64,000 nucleotides of DNA from Frankia alni ACN14a (GTDB lineage Bacteria > Actinomycetota > Actinomycetes > Frankiales > Frankiaceae): NCBI RefSeq assembly GCF_000058485.1, contig NC_008278.1:4272962-4336961 (forward strand), in the 5' to 3' direction. The notes beneath the pieces are model-generated. The model was not told the origin of the DNA and ran no database searches. It saw nothing but the letters and a program-made list of their open reading frames with translations. The translations under genes and the position numbers were made by a program. Positions 52,402 through 61,667 of this stretch are shown here, piece by piece. Every line of letters starts with the position of its first letter. Within the stretch, counting starts at the first letter, position 1.

Positions 52402-53646
52402 ATGGCCACGGTGGCAGGCGGACAGGGCTCTCGCGATGTTCCGGTGGATCGGTCGGAGGGGTTCGGCGAGCGGCTGCTCGGCCTGCTGCTGGACCGCGCG
52501 CACGAGATGCCGCCGCAGTTGATCGCCCCGCTGGTGGCCGAAGAAGTGAACAGGATCGGCGGTCGGGACATCACGATCCTGCTGCAGGACTACGAGCAGC
52601 GGGTGCTGACGCCGCTGCCGGGCCGAGGCCTCGCGATCGGAGAGCCCGAGCCGATCGACGACTCCCCGGCTGGCACGGCGTTCCTCGGCGCGACGACCGT
52701 CGAGCAGTCACGGGCGGACGGTGTGCGGATGTACCTGCCCCTGCTGGACGGAAGCGACCAGGTGGGAGTGCTCGCTCTCACCCTCACCACCGTCGATGAC
52801 GACGACCGCCGGTTGCTGCGCCGGCTGGCCGGCCTCGTCGCCGACATGCTGGTCACGAAGAGCAACTACACCGACCAGTTCTTCCGGGCCCGGCGCCGCG
52901 CGCCGATGAGCGTGGCCGCGGAGATCCAGTGGTCCCTGCTGCCCCCGCTGACCATGCTCACCCCGCAGGTCGCGGTGGCCGGCATCCTCGAACCCGCCTA
53001 CGACATCGCCGGTGACAGCTTCGACTACGCCCTCAACGACGACATCCTGCACGTGTCCGTCATCGACGCGATGGGGCACAACCTGGACGCCGCCGTACTG
53101 GCGACGGTCGCGATCGGCGCCTACCGGCACGCCCGACGCGCCGACGTCGGGCTCGCCGAGCTCTACATGTTCATGGACGCGGCCATCAACAGGCAGTTCG
53201 GCCCCGACCATTTCGTCACCGCGCAGATGATGCGCCTGGATGTCGGGACAGGTCACCTGCAGTGGGTCAACGCGGGTCACCCACCAGCACTGCTGATCCG
53301 CGATCACCAGGTCATCCAGACCCTGGCGGGTCCGGGAACGCTACCGGTGGGCTTCGGCGGTGACATACCTCAGATCAGCGAGCAGAGACTCCGGCGCGGG
53401 GACCGCGTCCTGTTCTTCACCGACGGTCTCGTCGAGGAGCATGAAAGCGGCGGAGAACAGTTCGGCGAGGAACGACTGATCGGAATCGTCGAACGCGCCC
53501 GAGGCGAAGACGTGCGGGAAATGGTGCGTGGAGTCTCCCATGCGCTGATGCGGGAACGGCGCGGGATCACCAGCGACGACGCGACCCTCTTCCTGGTCGA
53601 GTGGCGCGGGGGCACCACCGATCATCTCGCCACCGTGGATCTGTGA
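52402..53646 (+). CDS. PP2C-type serine phosphatase (SpoIIE/RsbU-like) with GAF-like N-terminal domain
   Basis: The 414-residue protein has an N-terminal sensory region of GAF type (about 20-155) and a C-terminal SpoIIE phosphatase: AAEIQWSLLPP, AYDIAGDSFDYALNDDILHVSVIDAMGHN with the metal Asp in GDSFDY and DAMGH, WVNAGHPPALLI, and DRVLFFTDGLVE. These phosphatases act on anti-sigma-factor antagonists or, here, possibly on the products of the neighbouring kinases. It is cytoplasmic. The ATG at 52402 follows AGGGACAGGGG. It sits between the two kinase genes in the same direction, with 283 bases before it that show nothing else. Confidence 0.9.
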   Translation: MATVAGGQGSRDVPVDRSEGFGERLLGLLLDRAHEMPPQLIAPLVAEEVNRIGGRDITILLQDYEQRVLTPLPGRGLAIGEPEPIDDSPAGTAFLGATTVEQSRADGVRMYLPLLDGSDQVGVLALTLTTVDDDDRRLLRRLAGLVADMLVTKSNYTDQFFRARRRAPMSVAAEIQWSLLPPLTMLTPQVAVAGILEPAYDIAGDSFDYALNDDILHVSVIDAMGHNLDAAVLATVAIGAYRHARRADVGLAELYMFMDAAINRQFGPDHFVTAQMMRLDVGTGHLQWVNAGHPPALLIRDHQVIQTLAGPGTLPVGFGGDIPQISEQRLRRGDRVLFFTDGLVEEHESGGEQFGEERLIGIVERARGEDVREMVRGVSHALMRERRGITSDDATLFLVEWRGGTTDHLATVDL

Positions 53647-53793
53647 CCAGGGGGACGCCGAGCGCACCCGGCCGGCGGATCCCGGCGGTCGTCGCGGTGC
53701 GGGCTCGACGTGCGATCACCCGCATATCGCGAGACAGTCACCAGGTCCGGGGTGAGCCGGTACGGACCGCGACAGGTGGAGCATAGGCGCGGA

Positions 53794-53845
53794 CGAGATG
53801 ACGCTGTGTGGTTCAGGTGACGAGGTGACGCTGTGTGGTTCAGGT
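53794..53845 (+). repeat. 25-bp duplication at the start of the large kinase gene
   Basis: The segment 53794-53818 recurs at 53821-53845 with one mismatch, 27 bases apart. Each copy holds a GTG; the first opens only MVQVTR before a stop, the second is the kinase start. Confidence 0.8.
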
Positions 53846-56800
53846 TGAGATACCCGGCGTCCTGATCCGGGAGGAGCTGGGGCGCGGCGCCTACTCCGTC
53901 GTGTATCGGGCGGAGCGGGAGGGCCGGAACTATGCGGTCAAGGTGCCCCTTCGGGCGGTGGCGCGCGACGAGTCCGTCGTGCGTGCGTTCGCCCGCGAGG
54001 CCACCATTCTGGCCTGCATAAACCACCCCAACATAGCGCGGGTTCGGGCCGCCGGGCACACGGCGGATCACCCGTTTCTCATCATGGACATGATCGAGGG
54101 AGAGTCCCTCAAGGCGCGGATCGCCGAGGGGCCGCTGGGGATCGCCGAGGCCACCCGGGTGGCGCTGGACGTGGCGTCGGCGCTGTCCGAGGCGCACCGG
54201 CGCGGCCTGGTCCACCAGGACGTCAAGCCCGCCAACATCATGATCGGACCGGACGGGAAGGCCACCCTGCTCGACTTCGGGCTGATGACCCGGGCCGGCG
54301 GGCCACCCACCGACCGGGCCGTCGGCACGGTTCTGTTCGGTGCCCCGGAACAGACCGGTATGTTGCGACGGCCGGTCGAGCCGCGCTCCGACCTCTACGC
54401 CCTCGGCGCGGTGCTCCACACCTGCCTGGCCGGCTCGCCGCCGTTCCAGGCCGGCGACACCGCCGAGCTGCTCCGCCTGCACGCGGTCGCGACGCCTCGT
54501 CCCCTGACGCAGGTCCGCGCGGACGTCCCGGCGGAACTCGCCGCGGTCGTGACGCGGCTGCTGGCCAAGGACCCGGACGACCGCTTCCCGTCCGCCCTCG
54601 ACGTCGTCGCGGCGCTGACGCCGCTCGCGCCGGGCGTGGCCGGGCTCGCGCGTCCCCCGGTCGACCAGGCCGCGGCGGCCGGCGCGGGCGACCCGGACCT
54701 GCTGGTCCGGGGTCGCCACGTCGGCCGCCGCCACGAACGCGCGCTGCTGCGACAGGCGTGGGCACGATGCCTCACCGCGCAGCGACGGACCCCCGGGGAA
54801 CGATGTACCGCCGGCGAACGATCCACGGCGGGGCAACGATGGACCGTGGGGGAACGTGGCGTCGTGACGGTCGTCGGGGAGGCCGGCGCCGGCAAGACCC
54901 TCCTCATCCAGGACCTCCTCGCCGCGCCCGGGCCGGCCGCCACCCCACCCGGCACTCCGCCCGGCCCGGCGGACGGCCCGGCGGACGGACCGGCGGAGGC
55001 ACCAGGGGCCGGACCGGTGGTCCTACGCGGGCGGTGCGCCGCGAACGGCTCCGCGCCCCTGGCACTGCTGCACGATCTGATCGACGGCTACCTGCGCGGC
55101 CTGGCGAGCCTGCCCGAGCCGCGGCGGCGGGAGCTGCTCGCCCGGATGGTGTCGGCCGCGGGTCCCGACGCCGCGTTGCTCGCCCGCGTGCACCCGCTGT
55201 TCGCCCGCGCGTGGGACGTGGACCGCCCCGCCCGCGAACCGGAGGCCGGCGAACCGCGCTTGCGTGCGGCCGCGGCCGGCTTTCTCAGCCGGCTCGCGAT
55301 CCGCAGCCACGGCCTGGTCATCTGGGTGGACGACGCCCACTGGCTGGGCCCGGCCGACCGGCAGATCCTCGAGGATCTCACGGCCTCGACCGACCCCGCG
55401 CCGCTGCTGCTGGTCAACGCGACCCGGGATCCGCGGCTGCGCGTGGCGGCCGGATCCGCCACCAGCTGGGACATCACGCTCGGCCCGTTGGACGAGCACG
55501 AGGTCGCGGAGGTGATCCGCGACTATCTCGGCGAGATCACCGACCACGCCTTCGCTCGCGATGTCGCCGTGCGCTCGTCCGGGAACCCGCTGGCCGTGGC
55601 GGAGTACGTCCGGGCCGTGATCGACGCCGGGCTCGTCCGGCCCGACTGGGGCCGCTTCGTCCTCGACCGCACCGGCCTGGACTCGCTGCCGCTGCCCGAG
55701 GAGGTCCTCGACCTGATCCGCCATCGGGTGCACGCGCTCAGCCCGACCGCGGCGGCGGTCCTCGGGGTCGCCGCCGTCATCGGCCGCGGCTTCGACCTCG
55801 CGCTTCTGACCGCCGCGAGCGGCCAGAGCAGCGCCGCGATCTCGATGGCGACCGCCGAGGCGCAGGCCCGTCAGCTCGCGGCCCGCGGCCGGGACGGAAC
55901 CTGGTCCTTCGTCCATGACTGCGTCCACGAGGCGCTGCTGTCGACCATGAGCCCGTGGGAGCGGATCATCGCGCACCGGCGCGTCGTCGAGGCGCTCGAC
56001 ACCGTCGGCCCGCGCGGCGACGGTGCGAGCGGCGACGGTGCGAGCGGCGACGGCCACCTGTACGAGTTGGCCCGGCATGCCATCGCCGGGCGGATCGCGC
56101 CGCAGCGTCGCTTCCGGCTGGCCTCGGCCGCCGCGGCGGCGGCGCTGGCCACCCCGGCGCCCTACGAGGCCGTGGCCCTGTACCGGGCCGCGCAGGCGGC
56201 CGCGGACGAGGCGGGCGTCGAACCGGACGCCGCGTTCGAGGAGGGGTTCGCGCTGGCCTCCGCGCGCACGCTCGCCCCCGCCGACGCCCGCACCCACTTC
56301 ACCCGCGCGCTGCGCACGCAGACCGATCCGCGCCGCCGCGCCCGCGCCCTGCTGGAACTGGCCGGGGTGGAGTTCGCCGAGTTCCGGACGGCCGCGGCGC
56401 TGGACTACGTCCACCGGGGGCTGGCCGAGATCGGCCGCGGACTGCCCGCCAACCCGGCCGCGATGGCTGCCGTCAGCGTGGGTCGGTGGGCGGCGGGCAT
56501 GGCGTGCCGCCGACCGTGGACGGGCTTCGGCGCAGCCCGCGGGGAGTGCCGGGAGCTGCACGAGATCCGCTGCCGCCTCTACGAGATCGGCATCCTGAGC
56601 GAATGGATCTCGGGGCGGATCGGTCCGATGCTGGCCTTCATGATGTCGGCCGTCCACCCCAGTCAGCGGCTGGGTTCGGGCGAGGAGTACGTGCGCAGTC
56701 ACGGCTGTTTCGTCCTCGTCGCGGCGGACTTCCGGCGCGCCCGGGTGGTGGAGCGCGGGGTGAGCCGGCTGCGGGAGCTCGTGGCGGACAGCGACGATCC

Positions 56801-59315
56801 GGTGCTGCGGGCGGAGGCCTACCTGTACACGTCCGCGGCGCTGCTGTTCGCCGGCCGCAACGTCGCGGGTGAGCGGGACTCCGAGGACACGTTCCGGCGC
56901 GCCCACCGGTGGATCGAGACGTTCTTCTTCACCAGCAGCTACTCGATCCTGGTGCGCAGCCTCGCGCTGCGCGGGCATGACCGCGAGGCGTGGGCGAGCT
57001 GCGAGACCAGGCCGCACGGCGATCGCGTGCAGGCGGACCTCGCCATCCTGCGGGCGAGGCTCGCCCGGACCCTGCGGTATCCGCCGGTCCCCCATCCCGG
57101 GCTCGGTGCGCTCGACGACGAGTCCGAGGTCGAGCGGATCCGGCGCTACCTGATCTGCAGCGACGTCGCCGAGCTCGAGGTCGAGGACGACGACTTCGGG
57201 CCGACCTTCGACGCCGCGGTCGAGATGGGCGACGCCGTCGTCCAACCGTCCTGGCGCGTGCCCCGGTTCTTCCGGAAGTTCTGGATCACCCGGGCGCGGG
57301 GCCGGCTGGAGCAGGCGCGGGCCGCCCCGCCCGGGCCGGTCCGCGCCCGGCGCCACCGCACGGCGCACGCGGCGCTGCGCGAGGCCCGCCGCGCCGCGGA
57401 CTACCCCCCGTTCGCCGCCGACCTGCAGGTGCTGCGGGCCGTCGACCGCCAGCTCGCCGGCGACCACGCCGGCGCGCTCGACCTGGTGGATGCGGCGGAA
57501 CGGGCCGCCCGCACCCTCGACCTGCCCCGGGTCCGCTTCGACGCCCTGCTGGAGCGGGCCCGCTGCCTGCGCGCGCTCGACGAGCCCGACCGCGCCACCA
57601 CCGAGGCGGAGCTGGCGGCGACGGTGGCCGCCAGGTACGGCTGGATCGGCCGGGAGCACAGGGTGTACCGCGAGTTCGAGCTGACCGAGCGGGGGCTGTC
57701 GTTCGCCGAGGCCAGCGGCGCGGCGTCACCGGCCACCGCGTCCCGGGACCGGCGCCGGCTCGACGCGGTGCTCCAGGTGAGCGCGGCGGCCGGGCGGGAG
57801 ACGACGCCGCAGGCCGTCGCCACCGTGGCCCTCGACGAGATCATCTCCATCCTCGGGGCGGACCGGGCGCTGCTGCTGCTCCCCGACCCGGCCGACCGCG
57901 AAGGCGACTCGGGGCGGCTGCGCCTCTACGCGGAGCGCCACGCCGACCAGAGCGACGAGCGCGCAGCGGACGGGGAACCCGGCGGGGGGCGGGACGGAGG
58001 GCCGCGCGAGGGGTCGGACGAGCCGCCGCGCGGCATCGCCATGACCGTCGTCGAACGCGTCCAGGCCGAGCAGCGGCCGCTGGTGGTCACGGGCACGGAC
58101 GAGGGGGCCGCGCTCGGTTCGCAGAGCGCCGTCCAGTACGGGCTGCGCAGCATTCTCGCGGCGCCGGTTCCGATCGACGGCGGGCGCAGCGGCGTCATCT
58201 ACGTGGACAGCCGGGTCGCCAAGGGCCTGTTCAACTCCGACGACGCCCGCATCCTCATCACGTTGGCCAAGCAGGTGGGCCTGTCGCTGAACATGGCCGA
58301 GGCGGCCCGCCTGCAGGCGGTCGTCGCGGCGGAACGCCGGCAGCGGGACCTGGCCGAGACGATGCGCAACGTCACGCTGCAGGCGACGTCGACCCTGAAC
58401 ACCCGGGAGATCCTCGGGCGGGTGCTGACGGCGGCCGGGCCCGTGCTGCCGTTCGACGTCGCCTGGGTGCTGACCCGGGTGGGCGGCACCGTGCGGATCA
58501 GCTCGACGCACGGCGAGGTGGCGGACGGCCTCGTCGGCACCGAACTGCGCCCGGCCCCCGGCGGTCCGATCGCACGCGCCTTCGACCACGGCGAGGTGCT
58601 CGCCACCGCCGACGCGATGGCGCTGCCGGGCGGCGGGCGGGGGGCCCGCAGCTGGCTGGCCGCGCCCGTCCCGCTGCGGGAGAGCATCGAGATGGTCGTC
58701 GTGCTCGCCTCCCGGACACCCGACTGCTACTCCGAGACACGCATCCAGATCGCGCAGACCATCATCGATCAGGTGGTCATCGGCTACCAGAACGCCTGGC
58801 TGTTCGAGAAGGTGCAGCGCCTGGCGGCCACCGACCAGCTCACCGGCCTGGCCAGCCGGCGGCACTTCCTCGAGCGGGCGGACCACCTCTACGCCGCCCA
58901 GGCCGCCGCGGGCCGCCCGGTGTGCGCGGCGATGGTCGACATCGACCACTTCAAGCGGGTCAACGACGCCTATGGGCATCTCGTCGGGGACGAGGTCCTC
59001 ACGGAGGTCGCCCGGCGCATCCGGCGGGCGTTCCGCGACGACGATCTCATCGGCCGGATCGGCGGGGAGGAGTTCGCCGTGCTGATGTCCGGGCCGGTGA
59101 CCACCGCCGAGAGCCTCGGGCAGCGGCTGCGCAACGCCCTCGCCCGGGATCCGATCGACACCTCGGCCGGGCCGCTCGACATCCGGCTGAGCGTCGGCCT
59201 CACCGCGCGGTCACCCGCCGACGGCAGCCTGCGCGACCTGCTGGCCCGCGCCGACGCCGCGCTGTACGAGGCCAAGCACGGCGGGCGTGACCGCGTCGCC
59301 GTCCAGCTCCGCTGA
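53835..59315 (+). CDS. Serine/threonine kinase–AAA ATPase–helical repeat–GAF–GAF–diguanylate cyclase
   Basis: This 1826-residue protein starts with a kinase domain (about 8-270): LGRGAYSVVY, AVKVPL, HQDVKPAN (Gln for the usual Arg), DFG, APEQ. An ATPase of the AAA_16/STAND kind follows with Walker A GEAGAGKT near 349-356 and Walker B VIWVDDAHW near 495. A long helical TPR-like region (about 700-1300) and two GAF domains (about 1315-1500 and 1508-1650) come next. It ends in a GGDEF domain with an intact GGEEF at 1743-1747, and RDDD five residues before it fits the inhibitory I-site. It should join a phosphorylation signal to c-di-GMP synthesis. The GTG start at 53835 is in a duplicated segment. 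Confidence 0.9.
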   Translation: MVQVEIPGVLIREELGRGAYSVVYRAEREGRNYAVKVPLRAVARDESVVRAFAREATILACINHPNIARVRAAGHTADHPFLIMDMIEGESLKARIAEGPLGIAEATRVALDVASALSEAHRRGLVHQDVKPANIMIGPDGKATLLDFGLMTRAGGPPTDRAVGTVLFGAPEQTGMLRRPVEPRSDLYALGAVLHTCLAGSPPFQAGDTAELLRLHAVATPRPLTQVRADVPAELAAVVTRLLAKDPDDRFPSALDVVAALTPLAPGVAGLARPPVDQAAAAGAGDPDLLVRGRHVGRRHERALLRQAWARCLTAQRRTPGERCTAGERSTAGQRWTVGERGVVTVVGEAGAGKTLLIQDLLAAPGPAATPPGTPPGPADGPADGPAEAPGAGPVVLRGRCAANGSAPLALLHDLIDGYLRGLASLPEPRRRELLARMVSAAGPDAALLARVHPLFARAWDVDRPAREPEAGEPRLRAAAAGFLSRLAIRSHGLVIWVDDAHWLGPADRQILEDLTASTDPAPLLLVNATRDPRLRVAAGSATSWDITLGPLDEHEVAEVIRDYLGEITDHAFARDVAVRSSGNPLAVAEYVRAVIDAGLVRPDWGRFVLDRTGLDSLPLPEEVLDLIRHRVHALSPTAAAVLGVAAVIGRGFDLALLTAASGQSSAAISMATAEAQARQLAARGRDGTWSFVHDCVHEALLSTMSPWERIIAHRRVVEALDTVGPRGDGASGDGASGDGHLYELARHAIAGRIAPQRRFRLASAAAAAALATPAPYEAVALYRAAQAAADEAGVEPDAAFEEGFALASARTLAPADARTHFTRALRTQTDPRRRARALLELAGVEFAEFRTAAALDYVHRGLAEIGRGLPANPAAMAAVSVGRWAAGMACRRPWTGFGAARGECRELHEIRCRLYEIGILSEWISGRIGPMLAFMMSAVHPSQRLGSGEEYVRSHGCFVLVAADFRRARVVERGVSRLRELVADSDDPVLRAEAYLYTSAALLFAGRNVAGERDSEDTFRRAHRWIETFFFTSSYSILVRSLALRGHDREAWASCETRPHGDRVQADLAILRARLARTLRYPPVPHPGLGALDDESEVERIRRYLICSDVAELEVEDDDFGPTFDAAVEMGDAVVQPSWRVPRFFRKFWITRARGRLEQARAAPPGPVRARRHRTAHAALREARRAADYPPFAADLQVLRAVDRQLAGDHAGALDLVDAAERAARTLDLPRVRFDALLERARCLRALDEPDRATTEAELAATVAARYGWIGREHRVYREFELTERGLSFAEASGAASPATASRDRRRLDAVLQVSAAAGRETTPQAVATVALDEIISILGADRALLLLPDPADREGDSGRLRLYAERHADQSDERAADGEPGGGRDGGPREGSDEPPRGIAMTVVERVQAEQRPLVVTGTDEGAALGSQSAVQYGLRSILAAPVPIDGGRSGVIYVDSRVAKGLFNSDDARILITLAKQVGLSLNMAEAARLQAVVAAERRQRDLAETMRNVTLQATSTLNTREILGRVLTAAGPVLPFDVAWVLTRVGGTVRISSTHGEVADGLVGTELRPAPGGPIARAFDHGEVLATADAMALPGGGRGARSWLAAPVPLRESIEMVVVLASRTPDCYSETRIQIAQTIIDQVVIGYQNAWLFEKVQRLAATDQLTGLASRRHFLERADHLYAAQAAAGRPVCAAMVDIDHFKRVNDAYGHLVGDEVLTEVARRIRRAFRDDDLIGRIGGEEFAVLMSGPVTTAESLGQRLRNALARDPIDTSAGPLDIRLSVGLTARSPADGSLRDLLARADAALYEAKHGGRDRVAVQLR

Positions 59316-59452
59316 CCGGCACCCCTGCAAACCGGAATGATCTTCCGTATCGTTGGGGCCCCCGAAACGGAAACGGATTCCTGTTCCGGCGCCCGAGGCG
59401 GACGGACGGCGGGATCTCGAGAGGGCCCGCCGGGTCTCCCCGCCGGGGCGTC

Positions 59453-59659
59453 GGCCACGGCCTGGAGACGCTGGCCGCGTTGGGAGTGCCGTTCGAGGAG
59501 AACTGGATCAACGCGTGTTGCGTCTCCTTCGGCTACCCGACGGGGCGCTGGGCGGTCGCCCGTCGAGAACCCCCGCAGGCGGTGACGTATCGCAATCGTT
59601 GGCTCGCGCCGAGCGGCTTCGTCGGCACCGGCCCCCTGTGGCCCGACAGCGCGTCGTGA
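59453..59659 (+). pseudogene. C-terminal remnant of a nitroreductase-family protein
   Basis: One open frame without a start reads GHGLETLAALGVPFEENW, then INACCVSFGYPTGRWAVA, and YRNRWLAPSGFVGTGPLW before stopping at 59657-59659. The SFGYPTGRWAVA phrase and the final RNRW...PLW resemble the end of a large FMN nitroreductase-like actinobacterial protein. Only about 68 residues survive, and no ribosome site or N-terminus is present, so it is a truncated relic between the large signalling gene and the luciferase-like gene. Confidence 0.5.
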
Positions 59660-59731
59660 TCGGAGCCGCCGAGCTGTCCCAGGCCGAAGGGCGCCGCCCG
59701 CAGTGAGGCGGCCGCTGCGGCGGCGGTGCGC

Positions 59732-60751
59732 TCAGGCGAGCTGGCGCCAGGCGTCGGCGAGGGCGGCGAAGCTGTCCCGGCGGCGGTCCCGGTCGAGGTT
59801 CGGGGTGACGACGACGATCTCGTCGACCTGGGCTTCCTGCTTGAGCTCCAGCAGCCGCCCCGCGACGGACTTCGGCGCACCGGTCACCATCCGGCCGTCG
59901 TCACCGCGGGCCGCGCGGAACTGGGGCGAGCGGGCGAACGCGCGGATGTCGTCGGGGCGCAGCGGCTCGCGGATCCCGCGGGTGATGTTCTGGATCATCA
60001 GGGTCCAGGCGGCCTCGAACTCGCCGATCGCCTCCTCGTCGTCGCTGGCGAAGGCCAGCACGGACATCGCCGCGTACGGCGTCGCGCCGTCGGTGCGCGC
60101 GGTGAACTCGCGCCGGTAGGCCCGCAGCGCCTCCACGGCGAGATCCGGGCTCATGTGGTGCGCGAACACCGCGCTCAGGCCGTTGACGGCGGCGAAGCGC
60201 GGGCCGTACGGGCTCGACCCCAGCACGAACAGCTCGGGCCGCTCCTCGACCAGCGGCGCGGCCACGAGCTGCGCGTAGGGATGGCCGGCGGGGAAGCCGT
60301 CACCGAGGAACGCCAACAGCTCGCCGACCTGCCCGGGGAACTCCGCGCCCGGGTCGCCTGCCACCCCCCGGCGCAGCACGTGGGCCGTCAGCGGGTCGGT
60401 TCCCGGGGCCCGACCGAGCGCGAGGTCGATCCGCCCCGGGTACATCGCCAGCAGCGTCCGGAACGTCTCGGCGACCTTGAACGGCGCGTGGTTGGGCAGC
60501 ATGATGCCGGCCGCGCCCACCCGGATGCGGGACGTGTGCGCGCCGACGTGGGCCGTCAGCAGCTCCGGGGCGCTGCACGCCAGGCTGGTCATGTTGTGGT
60601 GCTCGGAGACCCAGTACCGCCGGTAACCGGCCGCCTCGACGGCCTGGGCGACGCTCACCGCGCCGGCGATCGCGGCGCTCGGGCTCTCGCCGTGCTCGAT
60701 CCCGACGAAGTCGAGAACGGCCAGCGGAAGGACGTCGTCAGCAACACTCAC
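59732..60751 (-). CDS. LLM-class flavin-dependent oxidoreductase (luciferase-like, MsnO8 type)
   Basis: The 339-residue enzyme opens with PLAVLDFVGIEHGESPSAAI and has GYRRYWVSEHHNMTSLACSAPELLTAHVGAHTSRIRVGAAGIMLPNHAPFKVAE, the flavin and substrate pocket of the MsnO8 family, then LALGRAPGTDP and LFVLGSSPYGPRFAA. It should use FMNH2 or F420 in oxygenation or hydride transfer; the substrate is unknown. The GTG at 60751 opens the conserved part. The flanking nitroreductase remnant and Ddn-type gene make a small redox group. Confidence 0.9.
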   Translation of the reverse strand: MSVADDVLPLAVLDFVGIEHGESPSAAIAGAVSVAQAVEAAGYRRYWVSEHHNMTSLACSAPELLTAHVGAHTSRIRVGAAGIMLPNHAPFKVAETFRTLLAMYPGRIDLALGRAPGTDPLTAHVLRRGVAGDPGAEFPGQVGELLAFLGDGFPAGHPYAQLVAAPLVEERPELFVLGSSPYGPRFAAVNGLSAVFAHHMSPDLAVEALRAYRREFTARTDGATPYAAMSVLAFASDDEEAIGEFEAAWTLMIQNITRGIREPLRPDDIRAFARSPQFRAARGDDGRMVTGAPKSVAGRLLELKQEAQVDEIVVVTPNLDRDRRRDSFAALADAWRQLA

Positions 60752-61163
60752 CCTCAGGTCAATTCCCCGTCCCGCGACCGCATTCCCGCCGCCGCCACCC
60801 AGGTGCGTGCGGTCGACGACGCCGCAGTCGCGGCCGGCCCCCTCCGGGGTGGGCGGGTTGCGGCACGTCCAGCCCGGCCCGAGCCCGCAGACCGTGCACG
60901 ACGCACCGCATCCGAGCAGCGCAGCTGACGTCCCGCGGCACCGCCGGGGCGCAGCGAGTCGGCGGGTACCCCGCCGTCCGACCGCGGGCCGGACGTCGGG
61001 CGGCGGCGGGCCGGACGGCGGGCGCCGCCGGGAGGAAGGTCCCGCGGAGCCGGGTCCGGCTCGTCCCGTATTCAGAATGCCCGGCCGAGCGACCACGTGC
61101 CCCGACCGGGCGACGCATCAGCCCGATCGTCGGGTCACCAGCTGGGAAGAGAAAGCGGACACG
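60752..61163. other. Divergent intergenic region between luciferase-like and Ddn-type genes
   Basis: No gene or clear operator was found in this very GC-rich 412-base gap. Confidence 0.4.
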
Positions 61164-61601
61164 ATGAGCAGGAAGACCTTCACCGCCCAGGACATCGAGG
61201 ACTACATCACCGAGTACCGGGCCACCGGCGGCAAGCCGACCGGCAGGTTCGCGGGGCCCACCCGGCTGCTGCTGCACAGCGGCCACGATGCCGACGGCAC
61301 GCCGCACATCGTGCCGTTGAGCTACTTCGCCGACGCCGACGCCGACCGTTGCGTCGTGCTGGCCATCAACGACGGGCTCGACGAGGATCCGCGGTGGCTG
61401 CGGCACCTGCGCGCGCACCCGGAGGTCACCGCCGAGATCGGCAGCGACACCGTCCGGCTGACGGCCACGGAGATCCTCGGTGAGGAGCGCGACGCCATCT
61501 ACGCGCGCCACGCCGAGACGTTCCCGATCCTGCTGGAGTTCCAGTCGGCGACGACCCGGGTCATCCCGGTCGTCGCGCTCACCCCGACCGGCGGCGCCTG
61601 A
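61164..61601 (+). CDS. Deazaflavin (F420)-dependent nitroreductase-family protein, Ddn-like
   Basis: The 145-residue protein fits the Ddn/PF04075 family: YRATGGKPTGRFAGPTRLLLHSGHDADGTPHIVPLSYFADADADRCVVLAINDG and PRWLRHLRAHPEVTAEIGSD, the cofactor and substrate blocks of F420H2-dependent quinone reductases. It should be cytoplasmic or membrane associated and reduce quinones or nitro compounds with F420H2. The ATG at 61164 has a weak purine-rich ribosome site (GGGAAGAGAAAG). A terminator hairpin follows its stop. Confidence 0.85.
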   Translation: MSRKTFTAQDIEDYITEYRATGGKPTGRFAGPTRLLLHSGHDADGTPHIVPLSYFADADADRCVVLAINDGLDEDPRWLRHLRAHPEVTAEIGSDTVRLTATEILGEERDAIYARHAETFPILLEFQSATTRVIPVVALTPTGGA

Positions 61602-61622
61602 CCCACTCGACGCCGCCGTCGC

Positions 61623-61663
61623 CGCCGCCTCGCTCCGCCCTCCTGGCCGGGAGCGAGGCGGCG
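61623..61663. terminator. Perfect 14-bp hairpin between convergent genes
   Basis: CGCCGCCTCGCTCC (61623-61636) pairs exactly with 61650-61663 around a 13-base loop. It lies between the Ddn-type stop (61601) and the SDR stop (61668) and can end both transcripts. Confidence 0.75.
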
Positions 61664-61667
61664 CCGG

